Below are positions 50,455 through 60,678 of a stretch of DNA of 64,000 nt, one piece after another. Each line of letters begins with the position of its first letter. The stretch's first letter is position 1. The notes below the pieces were generated by a model. The model had not been told where the DNA came from and did no database searches. It saw only the letters and a program-made list of their open reading frames with translations. The position numbers and the translations under genes were made by a program. Source of the DNA: Atopomonas sediminilitoris (GTDB taxonomy: Bacteria > Pseudomonadota > Gammaproteobacteria > Pseudomonadales > Pseudomonadaceae); assembly GCF_022601735.1 (NCBI RefSeq), contig NZ_JAKUMM010000003.1:62001-126000 (forward strand). Reading direction: 5' to 3'.

Positions 50455-51699
50455 ATGAATGCCACCACTGCCCAAGAAGGCTTGCTGGCCAGTGCCATGG
50501 ACCACTTGGATGTGGGCCTCGTGCTGTTCACCCCCGATTACAAGATCCAATACGCCAACCAATACCTGCTCGAACAAAGCGGCAAACAAGCCGATGAGAT
50601 TCTGCAGCACGCTTTAAGCACACTGCTGCCGGACTTGGAGCTAGACAGCCTAAAAAACAAAGTCGACGCCGCGCTACAGCAAAACAAGCGCCAAATGAGC
50701 ACTTGGGGCAATCCAGACACCCTGCTCAACAGCGCCTTACTCTACCCACTGCAAGATCAACACAACCAGCCGCACCTGTGTTTAGTCTTGTACAACAGTG
50801 AGCTTGGCTATAACGCCGATGTGTACCTGCAAGAAGCGCTACGCGCCTTAGCCGGCAAGCACAATGAGCAATCGCAACTGAGTAACAAGCTCGAGCAAAT
50901 TCATAAACAATTGGTGCAGTCGGAAAAAATGGCCGGCATTGGTCAGTTGGCCGCAGGGGTTGCCCATGAAATCAACAACCCCATCGGTTTTGTCTATTCC
51001 AACCTGCGCACCCTGACCGACTACGTCAAAAACCTACTGCAAATCATCGATAACGCCGCCGGCAGTAGCCAGCCTGATGCGCTTAAAAACCTGATGGATG
51101 AGCTGGATTACGAGTACATCCGTGATGACGTGACCTCACTGCTGGATGAATCCGAAGACGGCTTGCAGCGGGTCAAAAAGATTATTCAATCGCTTAAAGA
51201 CTTCTCCCACATCGACGAAGAAGCGTTCCAGCCGGCTGATTTAATCCGTGGCCTGGAAACCACCCTTAACGTGGTGCACAACGAAATCAAATACAAAGCC
51301 GAGGTGGTGAAAGAGTTCCAAGACTTACCACCGATCGACTGCATCGCCTCGCAAGTCAATCAAGTCGCGATGAATCTGCTGGTCAACGCAGCCCATGCCA
51401 TTGAGGAGTTCGGCACCATTCACTTACGCGCCGGCATTGAGGGCGAGCAAGCCTGGTTTGAAGTCCAAGACACTGGCAAAGGCATTCAGCCACAGCATCT
51501 CTCACGCATCTTTGACCCCTTCTTTACCACCAAGCCGATTGGCAAAGGCACAGGGCTTGGGCTATCGCTGTCATACACCATTATTGAAAAACACCACGGT
51601 CATATTGAAGTCGACAGCACACCCGGCGTGGGGACGCGGTTTCGCGTGTGGTTGCCGATTAAACAGGCCGAGGTTGCCGAGCAGGAGAACCCGGCATGA
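50455..51699 (+). CDS. PAS-domain sensor histidine kinase
   Basis: 414 residues. The N-terminal PAS domain (DHLDVGLVLFTPDYKIQYAN) is followed by a coiled linker, a HisKA domain with AAGVAHEINNPIGF (His171), and an HATPase domain with NLLVNAAHAIEEFG, DTGKGI and GTGLGLSLSYTIIEKHHG. No membrane segment is seen, so it is cytoplasmic. It overlaps the next gene by ATGA and probably phosphorylates one or more of the three downstream REC domains. Confidence 0.92.
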   Translation: MNATTAQEGLLASAMDHLDVGLVLFTPDYKIQYANQYLLEQSGKQADEILQHALSTLLPDLELDSLKNKVDAALQQNKRQMSTWGNPDTLLNSALLYPLQDQHNQPHLCLVLYNSELGYNADVYLQEALRALAGKHNEQSQLSNKLEQIHKQLVQSEKMAGIGQLAAGVAHEINNPIGFVYSNLRTLTDYVKNLLQIIDNAAGSSQPDALKNLMDELDYEYIRDDVTSLLDESEDGLQRVKKIIQSLKDFSHIDEEAFQPADLIRGLETTLNVVHNEIKYKAEVVKEFQDLPPIDCIASQVNQVAMNLLVNAAHAIEEFGTIHLRAGIEGEQAWFEVQDTGKGIQPQHLSRIFDPFFTTKPIGKGTGLGLSLSYTIIEKHHGHIEVDSTPGVGTRFRVWLPIKQAEVAEQENPA

Positions 51700-53045
51700 G
51701 TGAAACCGCCCTCATGGAGGCAGTCACCCCTCGGGTGCTGCTAGTGGACGATGAAGTAGGCATTCTCAATAGCCTGCGCCGCTTACTGCGGCACGAGAAC
51801 TTTGAAGTCCTTACCGCCGAAAGCGCTGAGGCAGCCTTGGAGATTCTTGAGCAAAACCCCGTTGAACTCATCATCAGCGATGCGCGCATGCCCGGCATGG
51901 ATGGCGCCACCTTACTGGCCAAGGTGTGGGAGAAATGGCCCAAAACCATCCGCATCCTGCTCACCGGCTTTGCCGACTTAAACACCACCGTCAAAGCGAT
52001 CAATGCCGGTCGCATTCATCGCTATATTTCCAAGCCTTGGGATGATGACGACCTCAAAGAAACCGTGCGCCAATGGCTACAATTTCAAACCGCCGATCGC
52101 GAGCGGCAGCGCCTAGAAAAACTCACCGAACAACAAAACCTAGAACTACAAAAGCTCAACAACCAGCTAGAAGCACGGGTTAAAGCACGCACCTCTGAGC
52201 TGGAGCAAACCGCCGACATGCTCGACTTGGCCTATATCGAGCTTAAACGCAGTTATGAAACCTGCGTTGAAGTGTTCTCCACCCTGCTCACCCAACGTTA
52301 CCCCCTGACCAAACAAACCAACAAAGCCATCATTGCCTTGGCCCGACATATTGCCGAGGCCTTCAAACTGAGCGAGCTGGATCGCGAGCAACTGGTCATG
52401 GCCGCAGCACTGTACAACGTCGGCAAAGTGGGCTGGAACGACACACAGATCCATAAATCCGCTGAGGTGATGCTAAAAACCGAGCGGCCGGCCTATCAAA
52501 AATACCCAGCACAAGGCGAGTCGCTGCTGATGGCACTGGAGCCCATTCAAGAGGCCACCAAGCTCATCGGCCTGCATCAAGAACGCTGGGACGGCAGCGG
52601 CTTTCCCGGCGGCCTCACCCATGACGCCATCCCCCACATGGCGCGCATTCTTAAAATCATTGTCGATTTCGTTGAGCTGCAATGCGGCCTATTGATGGAG
52701 CGCGTACTGAGCCGCGATGAGGCCTTGGTCTTTTTACGCAAATACGCCAACCGCTGGTACGACCCGGGCTGGATCGAACGCATCGTGCCCTACCTTGAGC
52801 GCGAAGCGCCCGACCTGCTGGAGCTCAATCCCAACCTGCGCGCCATGACCACCGCCCAAGTCAAACCGGGCATGGAGCTGGCCCACAACCTTTACGCGGC
52901 CAGCGGTATCTTGCTGTTAAACAAAGGCAAATTACTGTCACAACCCTTGATTGAAAAACTCTGCGCCTATGAAGGCTCAGAAAAAGCGCGCTATACCTTA
53001 TTTGTAAAAATCAGCGAAGCCGCCCCGCGCGAGGCCACGTCATGA
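51696..53045 (+). CDS. Response regulator with degenerate HD-GYP domain
   Basis: 449 residues. REC domain with phospho-acceptor Asp62 (LIISDARMPGMDG) and KPWDDDDLKETV; coiled linker; then an HD-GYP-like domain. The metal-binding HD of the usual AxLHDIGKIG motif is replaced by Tyr240-Asn241 (AALYNVGKVGWND), while the GYP-side motif HQERWDGSGFPGGL is present. Loss of HD argues against c-di-GMP hydrolysis; the domain may bind ligand or partner proteins. Overlaps both neighbours. Confidence 0.88.
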   Translation: MSETALMEAVTPRVLLVDDEVGILNSLRRLLRHENFEVLTAESAEAALEILEQNPVELIISDARMPGMDGATLLAKVWEKWPKTIRILLTGFADLNTTVKAINAGRIHRYISKPWDDDDLKETVRQWLQFQTADRERQRLEKLTEQQNLELQKLNNQLEARVKARTSELEQTADMLDLAYIELKRSYETCVEVFSTLLTQRYPLTKQTNKAIIALARHIAEAFKLSELDREQLVMAAALYNVGKVGWNDTQIHKSAEVMLKTERPAYQKYPAQGESLLMALEPIQEATKLIGLHQERWDGSGFPGGLTHDAIPHMARILKIIVDFVELQCGLLMERVLSRDEALVFLRKYANRWYDPGWIERIVPYLEREAPDLLELNPNLRAMTTAQVKPGMELAHNLYAASGILLLNKGKLLSQPLIEKLCAYEGSEKARYTLFVKISEAAPREATS

Positions 53046-53593
53046 TCAAGCTGCTTATCGTCGATGACGAGCCCAACATTCTCAGCGCCCTGACCCGCGT
53101 GCTGCACAAAAGGCCCTGGCAAATCACCACCTGCGAACGCCCAGAAAAAGCCCTAGAACTGATGACTCAGCAGGCCTTTGATTTAGTCCTCAGCGACTAC
53201 CGCATGCCCAATATCGACGGCATTACGCTGTTGCAGTTTGTTCGCCAACGACAACCCGAAGCCATGCGTCTACTGCTCACCGGTCACGGCGACCGCGAGG
53301 CCCTGATCAAAGCCATCAATCAAGCGGAAATTTTCCGCTTTCTCAGCAAGCCTTGGGATGACTACGAGCTGCTGACCGCATTAGACACCGCCTTAGAGCT
53401 ACTCACCCTGCGCCGCGAGCAAAAGCGCATGGTCGAGCAACTGCAACTGCAACACGACTTGCTCCTGCGCCAACGCCAAGCCCAAGAACAGTTGCGCGAG
53501 CAGCACCCCGCCTTATTTGAGGTCATGCGCAACGAAGACGGCGCGATCGTCCTCGATGAGTGGGAAACCATCGACCATCACGGGTTTACCTAA
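53042..53593 (+). CDS. Response regulator receiver protein
   Basis: 183 residues. Single REC domain (LLIVDDEPNILSALTRVL, Asp52 in VLSDYRMPN, Lys in LSKPWDDYEL) followed by a Gln-rich coiled helix and a short tail; no known output domain. Ends one base before the next start. It probably relays phosphoryl groups or binds a partner within this operon. Confidence 0.9.
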   Translation: MIKLLIVDDEPNILSALTRVLHKRPWQITTCERPEKALELMTQQAFDLVLSDYRMPNIDGITLLQFVRQRQPEAMRLLLTGHGDREALIKAINQAEIFRFLSKPWDDYELLTALDTALELLTLRREQKRMVEQLQLQHDLLLRQRQAQEQLREQHPALFEVMRNEDGAIVLDEWETIDHHGFT

Positions 53594-56500
53594 ATGTTTG
53601 CCCGCCTAGGCAAAATTCACTGGCCTATGGTGGCGCAGGCTTACCTGCATGCACTGGCGTATACCTGTTTAGGCTTAGCGGTCGCCGCATGGCTGATCAT
53701 CGCCTTTGCCCAGCAAACACCTGCCATTCTTAGCCCTGCGACGGCGACTGCAATCAGCTTACTGGCGCTGTGCAACTGGCCGCATCACCAAGTGCAGCAA
53801 CGTGGCGCTTGGTTGCTGGCAGCCACCGTATTGCCATGGTGGTGGCTGCAAAGCAGTCAACTCTGGCTAAGTACCGCCAGTGGCTTGCTGCTTAGCTTGG
53901 CCTTACTCAGTGTGGATCGTTTTTTAGCGCGCTATGAGTCACTGAACAAACTGCGACTGTGCCTTGGCCTGCTCAGCATGGCGATTAGTCTTGTTCTACT
54001 GAGCCTGGGCCTCATCCGCGACAAACTGCTAATCGACAGCAACATCAACATCTCAACCGCCACCCTAGGCCTCATCCTCTTAGCGCTTTCTGGATTGGCC
54101 ATCATGGCCCGTGTTGGGCTTGCCGAAGGCAAAAATTCATTTCAATGGACTGCCGCCATTCTGGCATTGACCTTAGGTGGCACGATGCTGTGGGCCGCCC
54201 AGTTTTCACATAGCCACCAACTATTGCAGCAACAGTGGCAAGATCGCAGCAAAGACATCGAGCAAACACTTGAACAGGCGCTACGCGGCAGTATGCGCCT
54301 CATCGAAATTCAAGCCCTGCATTGGCAAGACTATCCCAAGTCTGACAATCAAGCCTGGCAAGCCACTAACCAAAGCCTGCAAAGTAATTTACCCGAGCTT
54401 CAAGCCAGTTTTTTGCTCGGCTCTTTTGGTGAGCCACTGCTGCACTACCAAGCCCCTACGCGGGCAAAAGAGTCACTGCTTAACCAGCTACCCATGAATG
54501 ATTTCAATGGCTGGTTACGCGCACTGCGTAATAGCAACACCGTCAGCGCAAGCCATGCCGTCAAAGGCAGTCAGGGCTGGGTGCAGGCGATCGGCTTTTA
54601 CTTGCCGACAACGCAGCAATACCTGATCAACCTGATTGATTTACCGCGCTGGTTTGACAACCAATTAGCAGCGCAAGGCAAAACAAACCAACTCGAAATC
54701 TACGCCGGCCGTTACCTACTTTTCAGCAATAGCGCATCCCCCAACGACGCTAAGCTCCCCAGCCACACACTAAAATTGTCCTCCTCGTTAGACTGGCGTC
54801 TAGCCTTACAACCACGCAGCAAAAAGGTGAGCCAAGCACTGAGTGGCCATTTGCTGCTGATCTTCACCACCTTAGTGGCCACCCTCAGTGGCTTGGCCTT
54901 AAACCTGATGCACCTGAGCGCCTTGCGCACGCAAAAGCTTCAAGAGCAGCAGCGCGAGCTAGCCAATAGCCTGATCGAAAGTGAACACCTGCGCCAAACC
55001 AATCAGCAGATGATGGAGCAAAGCCTTGATGTGCTTTGCGCGCTGGATGAAAACTTATTAATCCGTTGGATCAGCCCAGCGATTGAGCGCTTATCAGGTC
55101 GCCAAGCCGACAAACTGCAAGGGCTTAACTTCCATGAAATGGTCTGGCCAGAAGACCGCGCTAGCTTTAATGGCGCGCTCAATACCGTCCGCCAAGGGCA
55201 TTCACTGTTGGATTTGCGCCTACGCCTGTTGCACAACAGCGGCCGCGCCATCCCCACCCTGTGGTCGGTACGCTGGTCGCATCAAGAACACAGCTTCTTT
55301 GTGGTCGGGCGTGACATTCAAAGCCTGCAAGCCGCCGAGGACTTCCAGACCCAGCAGCGCGAAATTCTCAGCGAAATCAGCAGCGACAAGCCCGCGGCCC
55401 ATATCCTGCATATGCTGATTGACCTGATCAACGAGCATGTACCCAGCACCTATGCGGTGTTCCATAAGATCGACAGCAATGACGAACTGACCCCCATTGC
55501 GCAAGCGCGTCTGCCTGAAAAAAGCGCGCAGCAGCTCAAACTTGATCAGACTGCCGACGAATGCGAAGCCCCTTTGCTGCTCACCCTGCAGCGCTGCCGC
55601 TCGCACCACAGTCGCCAAGCCAGCCCACAGTGGCAACAGCTGTTACGCCAATGCGGCCTGCGCGACAGCTTGTGTATACCGCTCATCAACTCACGGCATG
55701 AAGTGCTCGGCATCATGACCTTGTTGGTCGAAGTCGCCTCCAGCCTTGAAGCGCCCTTTGCCGAACGCTGGACGCTTGCCGCCAATCTGGCCACGATCAC
55801 CCTCGAACGTGACCGGCAAAAGCACCAGCTGCAAATGAACGAGCAGTATTACCGCTCTTTGTTCGACAACCACCCTGACGCCGTGTTCTCCAGCGACTTA
55901 CACGGTCGCGTTCTGGCCGCCAACTCGGCCGCCAGCGTGCTGATGCAAATCCCACGCGAACGCTTGCCAGGCCATTTGCTGGATGAGTTTGTCGCCCTGG
56001 ATGACAAAACCACCATGCAGGCGCAATACCAGCGCGTGCTCAGCGGTGAACCACAACACCGCGAGATCGAATGGCTGGATGCCAAGCACAACCCTTGGAT
56101 GGTGGATGCCACGCAACTGCCCATTCACGTCGATGGTGCTTGTGCCGGCGTGTTCAACATCGTGCGCAATATCACCTTGGCGAAAAACGCCGAGCACCAC
56201 CTCAAGCTCAGCCAACGGGCGCTGGAGGCTTGCTCCAACGGTATTGTCATCAGTGACGCCCGACTGCCCGACCAGCCCGTGGTGTACGTCAACAGCGCCT
56301 TTACCCGCATCACCGGCTATGAAAGTGAAGAAATCCTCGGCCGTAACTGCAACTTTCTGCAAAAAAACGTGCAGCGCAGTAAACAAGTCGATCAACTCAG
56401 CGCCGCGATTAAGGCCGGCGAGAGTATCCATGTGGTTATCGAAAACCGGCGAAAAGACGGCGAGCTATTCTGGAACGACCTGCAAATCGAACCAGTACGC

Positions 56501-58327
56501 GACGACAAAGGCGTACTCACCCACTTTGTCGGCGTGCAAACCGATGTCACCGAGCAAAAGCATTACGAAAAAGAATTGGCCTTTCACGCCAGCCACGACC
56601 GCTTAACCGCCCTGCCCAATCGCGCATTGTTGGAAGATCGCCTCACCCAAGCGGTGCACCGTGCGCAGCGCCGGCAAGGCTTGATGGCCGTGCTGTTTAT
56701 CGACCTGGATGAGTTCAAACCCATCAACGACACCTTTGGCCACGCCGTCGGCGATGAAGTGCTGATGGAAATTGCCGAGCGTCTACGCTGTGAAGTCCGC
56801 AATGAAGACACGCTGGCGCGCATGGGCGGTGACGAATACGTCATTCTGTTGCCCGAACTGGATAACGAGCAACAAGCCATTCAGATTGCCGAACGCATTA
56901 TCGCTAGCGTTGACCTGCCCATCCTGCATCACGACCTGACCATGCACGTAACGTGCAGTATCGGCATCAGTTTCACCGTCGATGGCAAGCTCGATCAACC
57001 CTTGCAGCTGCTACAACAAGCGGACATGGCCATGTACCGCGCCAAACAAAATGGCCGTAATACCTATGATATTTACACCCAAGACTTGGACGAAAGCGTC
57101 AGCGCCCGTCTTACCCTGCGCAGTGAGCTGCGCAAAGCGCTAGAAAATGATCAATTCACCCTGCACTACCAGCCGCAAATTGATGGCCGCACCGGCCGCA
57201 TTAGCGGCCTTGAAGCGCTCATCCGCTGGAATCATCCAGAGCTGGGCATGGTGCCCCCCAACGACTTCATTCCGTTGGCCGAAAGCAGCGGCCAAATTGT
57301 GCAAATCGGCGAGTGGGCCTTACGCACCGCGTGCACATTCAACCAAACCTTACTCAAGCGCAATTTATGCGACTGCCCAGTGGCCGTGAACTTGTCCCCC
57401 GCACAGTTACGCCGCCAACCGTTTGCCGAGCTGGTCGAAAGTGTCCTCAAGGAGACAGGCTTACCTGCTAATCGGCTGGAGCTGGAAATCACCGAATCGA
57501 TCTTGATGCAGGACACCGAAAACAGCGTGGCCATCCTCAAACACTTGCACAAGCAAGGCGTGCGCATGGCCATTGATGACTTTGGCACCGGCTTTTCCAG
57601 CCTCAGTTACCTGAAAATATTGCCGCTGCATAAGGTCAAGATTGATAAATCGTTTGTGCATGAAATTATCCATAGCAGCCATGACGCCGCCATCACGCAA
57701 GCGATCATTGCCATGGCGCATCACTTATCCATGAACGTGATTGCCGAAGGGGTCGAAGAAGAAGGCCAATTTAACTTCCTGCTAAAAAGCCAGTGTGATG
57801 AGTTCCAAGGCTTCTTCTTCAGCAAACCTCTGCCTGAAGACAAGCTCATTGAATACCTGCAACAAAATCGCCAAGGCGTCAGCCTGCCCGAACAAGCGCA
57901 AGAAAAGGTCAACACCTTACTGCTGGTGGATGACGAGCCCAACATTCTGCGCTCGCTCACCCGCTTGCTGCGGCGCGATGGCTATCAAATTCTCACGGCT
58001 AACAGCGCACAGGAAGGTTTTGAATTACTGGCGCGCAACAACGTCCACGTGATCATCTCTGACCAGCGCATGCCAGGCATGAGTGGTACCGAGTTTTTAC
58101 GCAAGGTCAAAGACATTCACCCGCACACCATTCGCATGGTGCTGTCTGGCTACACCGACTTATCCAGCGTGACCGAGGCGATTAACCAAGGCGCTATCTA
58201 CAAGTACTTGGTTAAGCCATGGGAGGATGAAGCCCTGCGCGAAGTGATTCGCCAAGCCTTCCAGCAGTACGACTTGCAACTGCGCACCACCATGCGTCTA
58301 CAGTCTGCGCTGTCGACGCACTCCTAG
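53594..58327 (+). CDS. Giant membrane PAS/GAF/GGDEF/EAL/REC signalling protein
   Basis: 1577 residues. Several N-terminal transmembrane helices (to about 205), an extracytoplasmic sensor-like region, a further helix near 420-440, then PAS, GAF and two PAS domains. GGDEF at about 1078 (RMGGDEYVILL, with the RNED I-site just upstream), EAL at 1207 (GLEALIRWNH; NLSPAQL, IDDFGTGFSS and AEGVEEEG all present), and a C-terminal REC with Asp1490 (IISDQRMPGMSG). Both c-di-GMP synthesis and degradation motifs look intact. A REC after EAL is unusual and suggests phosphorylation by the operon kinase controls the output. Translation start directly follows the preceding stop. Confidence 0.92.
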   Translation: MFARLGKIHWPMVAQAYLHALAYTCLGLAVAAWLIIAFAQQTPAILSPATATAISLLALCNWPHHQVQQRGAWLLAATVLPWWWLQSSQLWLSTASGLLLSLALLSVDRFLARYESLNKLRLCLGLLSMAISLVLLSLGLIRDKLLIDSNINISTATLGLILLALSGLAIMARVGLAEGKNSFQWTAAILALTLGGTMLWAAQFSHSHQLLQQQWQDRSKDIEQTLEQALRGSMRLIEIQALHWQDYPKSDNQAWQATNQSLQSNLPELQASFLLGSFGEPLLHYQAPTRAKESLLNQLPMNDFNGWLRALRNSNTVSASHAVKGSQGWVQAIGFYLPTTQQYLINLIDLPRWFDNQLAAQGKTNQLEIYAGRYLLFSNSASPNDAKLPSHTLKLSSSLDWRLALQPRSKKVSQALSGHLLLIFTTLVATLSGLALNLMHLSALRTQKLQEQQRELANSLIESEHLRQTNQQMMEQSLDVLCALDENLLIRWISPAIERLSGRQADKLQGLNFHEMVWPEDRASFNGALNTVRQGHSLLDLRLRLLHNSGRAIPTLWSVRWSHQEHSFFVVGRDIQSLQAAEDFQTQQREILSEISSDKPAAHILHMLIDLINEHVPSTYAVFHKIDSNDELTPIAQARLPEKSAQQLKLDQTADECEAPLLLTLQRCRSHHSRQASPQWQQLLRQCGLRDSLCIPLINSRHEVLGIMTLLVEVASSLEAPFAERWTLAANLATITLERDRQKHQLQMNEQYYRSLFDNHPDAVFSSDLHGRVLAANSAASVLMQIPRERLPGHLLDEFVALDDKTTMQAQYQRVLSGEPQHREIEWLDAKHNPWMVDATQLPIHVDGACAGVFNIVRNITLAKNAEHHLKLSQRALEACSNGIVISDARLPDQPVVYVNSAFTRITGYESEEILGRNCNFLQKNVQRSKQVDQLSAAIKAGESIHVVIENRRKDGELFWNDLQIEPVRDDKGVLTHFVGVQTDVTEQKHYEKELAFHASHDRLTALPNRALLEDRLTQAVHRAQRRQGLMAVLFIDLDEFKPINDTFGHAVGDEVLMEIAERLRCEVRNEDTLARMGGDEYVILLPELDNEQQAIQIAERIIASVDLPILHHDLTMHVTCSIGISFTVDGKLDQPLQLLQQADMAMYRAKQNGRNTYDIYTQDLDESVSARLTLRSELRKALENDQFTLHYQPQIDGRTGRISGLEALIRWNHPELGMVPPNDFIPLAESSGQIVQIGEWALRTACTFNQTLLKRNLCDCPVAVNLSPAQLRRQPFAELVESVLKETGLPANRLELEITESILMQDTENSVAILKHLHKQGVRMAIDDFGTGFSSLSYLKILPLHKVKIDKSFVHEIIHSSHDAAITQAIIAMAHHLSMNVIAEGVEEEGQFNFLLKSQCDEFQGFFFSKPLPEDKLIEYLQQNRQGVSLPEQAQEKVNTLLLVDDEPNILRSLTRLLRRDGYQILTANSAQEGFELLARNNVHVIISDQRMPGMSGTEFLRKVKDIHPHTIRMVLSGYTDLSSVTEAINQGAIYKYLVKPWEDEALREVIRQAFQQYDLQLRTTMRLQSALSTHS

Positions 58328-58331
58328 TTAA

Positions 58332-59816
58332 CTAGCGACGACCTTTCAGCGAGCCCAACAAGCCGCGCACCAGCTCGCGGCCTAAGCGATTAGCCAGTTG
58401 TCGCACGGTACTTTTAACCACCTGACTGGCTAACGCGCCCAATACGCCACCGGCCACAGCGCCTAAGCCACTGCCGTCCTCCTTACTGGCCGTCGCGGCA
58501 GGCTTTGAGGTGCTTTCATCGTTGGCTTGTTTGGCCCGCGCCAACAACAACTCATACGCCGACTCACGATCAAACGCCTTGGCGTAACGCGCCTGCAAAG
58601 CGCTGCTCTGAATCACTTGCTGACGCTCAGTTGCGGTTAATGGGCCGATTTGCGACGCAGGCGGGGCAATCAGCACCCGCTGCACCATCGCCGGAGTGCC
58701 TTTGTCTTCTAAGGTGCCAACCAGCGCCTCACCAATACCCAGCTCGGTCAGCACGGCTTGGCTGTCAAACGCAGGATTGGCACGAAACCCTTCCGCCACC
58801 GCACGCAAAGCCTTTTGCTCACGCACAGTAAAGGCGCGTAAACCATGCTGCACACGCAAACCTAACTGCGCCAAAATGGCATCGGGCAAATCAGCCGGTG
58901 ATTGGGTGACAAAAAACACGCAAACACCCTTGGAGCGAATCAGCCGCACCACTTGCTCCAAGCGCTCTTGCAAGGCTTTGGGGGTGTCTTTGAACAACAG
59001 GTGCGCCTCATCAAAAAACAACGCCAATACCGGCTTATCGGCATCGCCACGCTCGGGTAGCTGTTCAAACAGCTCAGCCAATAACCACAATAAAAAACTG
59101 GCGTAGACGCGCGGTGCTTCGTGTACCAAACGCGTGGCATCGAGCAAATGCACCATGCCTTGGCCGCTGCTGTCAGGGCGCAAAATATCTTCTAGCGCCA
59201 GTGCCGGCTCACCAAACAAGGCCTCAGCACCTTGCTGTTCTAAAATCGCCAACTTACGCAGTAGCGCTTGCACACTGACGGGCGCCAGCAAAGCGCGATC
59301 ATCACCCAACGCATCTGGGTTCTCGCGCAGCCAATTCAGTAAAGACTTTAAGTCCTTCAAATCCAGCAGTAGCAGGCCTTCGCTGTCAGCCACTTTGAAC
59401 GCCGCATACAGGGCGGCTTGTTGACTATCGGTCAGCTCAAGCAAGTTACCCAACAACAACGGCCCCATTTCACTGAGTGTGGTGCGCAGTGGTAAACCTT
59501 GCTCACCGTGCACATCCCACAAGGTTAATGGCGCAGCCTGTGGAGCAAACTGCAGCCACGGCATGCTGGCGATGCGCTCAGCCACCTTACCTTTAGGGGC
59601 AGCTGGCTGCCCTAAGCCGGAGAGATCACCCTTAATATCGGCGGCAAACACACTGACGCCCGCTTCACTAAAGCTCTGCGCTAGGCGTTGCAACGTCACG
59701 GTTTTGCCAGTGCCCGTCGCACCCGCCACTAAACCGTGTCGATTACATAGCCGCCATGCTTGGCCAATCACTTCTCGGTCTAGCGTTTGCCCAAGATATA
59801 GCTGCTCTGCACTCAT
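58332..59816 (-). CDS. HerA-like ATPase (DUF853/YjgR type)
   Basis: 494 residues with Walker A GATGTGKTVTLQRL near residue 31, FFDEAHLLFKDTP (Walker B) and VVRLIRSKGVCVFFVTQSPADLP, the signature of the YjgR/DUF853 family of HerA-type ATPases. The C-terminus is Gly-rich and basic (VAGGVLGALASQVVKS). Role in the cell is not well established. Converges with the signalling operon with 4 bp between stops. Confidence 0.9.
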   Translation of the reverse strand: MSAEQLYLGQTLDREVIGQAWRLCNRHGLVAGATGTGKTVTLQRLAQSFSEAGVSVFAADIKGDLSGLGQPAAPKGKVAERIASMPWLQFAPQAAPLTLWDVHGEQGLPLRTTLSEMGPLLLGNLLELTDSQQAALYAAFKVADSEGLLLLDLKDLKSLLNWLRENPDALGDDRALLAPVSVQALLRKLAILEQQGAEALFGEPALALEDILRPDSSGQGMVHLLDATRLVHEAPRVYASFLLWLLAELFEQLPERGDADKPVLALFFDEAHLLFKDTPKALQERLEQVVRLIRSKGVCVFFVTQSPADLPDAILAQLGLRVQHGLRAFTVREQKALRAVAEGFRANPAFDSQAVLTELGIGEALVGTLEDKGTPAMVQRVLIAPPASQIGPLTATERQQVIQSSALQARYAKAFDRESAYELLLARAKQANDESTSKPAATASKEDGSGLGAVAGGVLGALASQVVKSTVRQLANRLGRELVRGLLGSLKGRR

Positions 59817-59988
59817 AATCCCTACCTATTCACTGGATGACACGATCGTGGCTTTGCCGAAACCCCATGACAATAGCGCAAAATCACCGTTAAAAATTAC
59901 GCTTTTCCCCGCGTTAGCTACTGCCGCCAAGCACAACAAAAGGTATGCTTGGCGTCGCCCATTACAAATACAATCACGGGAGATCAAC

Positions 59989-60678
59989 ATGCTTTCACGC
60001 TTGTTGCTTGCAGCTAGTCTGATGTTTAGCTCGTTTTTGGCTCAAGCCAACGAATACCCTTGGAACACCCTGCGCGAAGGCTACGAAGCCCGCAACCAAG
60101 TAATCTTGGTTGGCTATCAAGAGGGTGACCAAACGGCCTATCAAAATATGCTGACGCGGGTGAACCGCATCCCCAGCAATCTGCCCGCCGCAGCGCAGGC
60201 CGCTTGGCAAAAGATGCAGCAATACGCGCAAACCATCGACCCAGACGCCGGTTTTATTGATCTGTATACCGTGATCGATTTCGATAAGGCCTTACAGGAA
60301 TATCGCGCTGCGCTGGGCGACGCCGAGCTCGCCCCTACTGCGTTATCACCCGCCGCGCGCTTACAACGCTGGCAGGCGCAGTTAGAACTGCTCACAGGCC
60401 AGTACGTAGCCCGCGCCACTTCTGCCAGTGGCGATGGTTACCAAACAGAGCTCAGCAAATCACTGCCACCGCTCAATGTGTTTGTGGATGAAATGGATGT
60501 CGAGTTCAAAGCCCTGCAAGGCATCTTTGCTCAAGATGCCGCCATGCAAGCCAAACTCAAAGACGTTAACAAGCAGTGGTCTTACATCAAAAAGCCAGTC
60601 GGCGACCTTAACGCGCGTTCGGTGGTGTTTGTGGTAACGCGGGTGGTGGATAAGATTCAGCGGGACTTGTCGCAGTAA
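59989..60678 (+). CDS. Secreted/periplasmic protein, unknown function
   Basis: 229 residues. Signal peptide MLSRLLLAASLMFSSFLAQA with cleavage probably after AQA (residue 20). The mature part is helical, with WQAQLELLTGQYVARATS and LNARSVVFVVTRVVDK near the end. AGATCAAC precedes the ATG with only a weak Shine-Dalgarno (GGGAG at 59978). Family not recognised. Confidence 0.65.
   Translation: MLSRLLLAASLMFSSFLAQANEYPWNTLREGYEARNQVILVGYQEGDQTAYQNMLTRVNRIPSNLPAAAQAAWQKMQQYAQTIDPDAGFIDLYTVIDFDKALQEYRAALGDAELAPTALSPAARLQRWQAQLELLTGQYVARATSASGDGYQTELSKSLPPLNVFVDEMDVEFKALQGIFAQDAAMQAKLKDVNKQWSYIKKPVGDLNARSVVFVVTRVVDKIQRDLSQ

Noticed and set aside
58057..58064. CTCTGACC in the host signalling gene
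   Set aside because: It lies in REC coding sequence, no hairpin was noticed, and one chance copy is expected in a window of this size.
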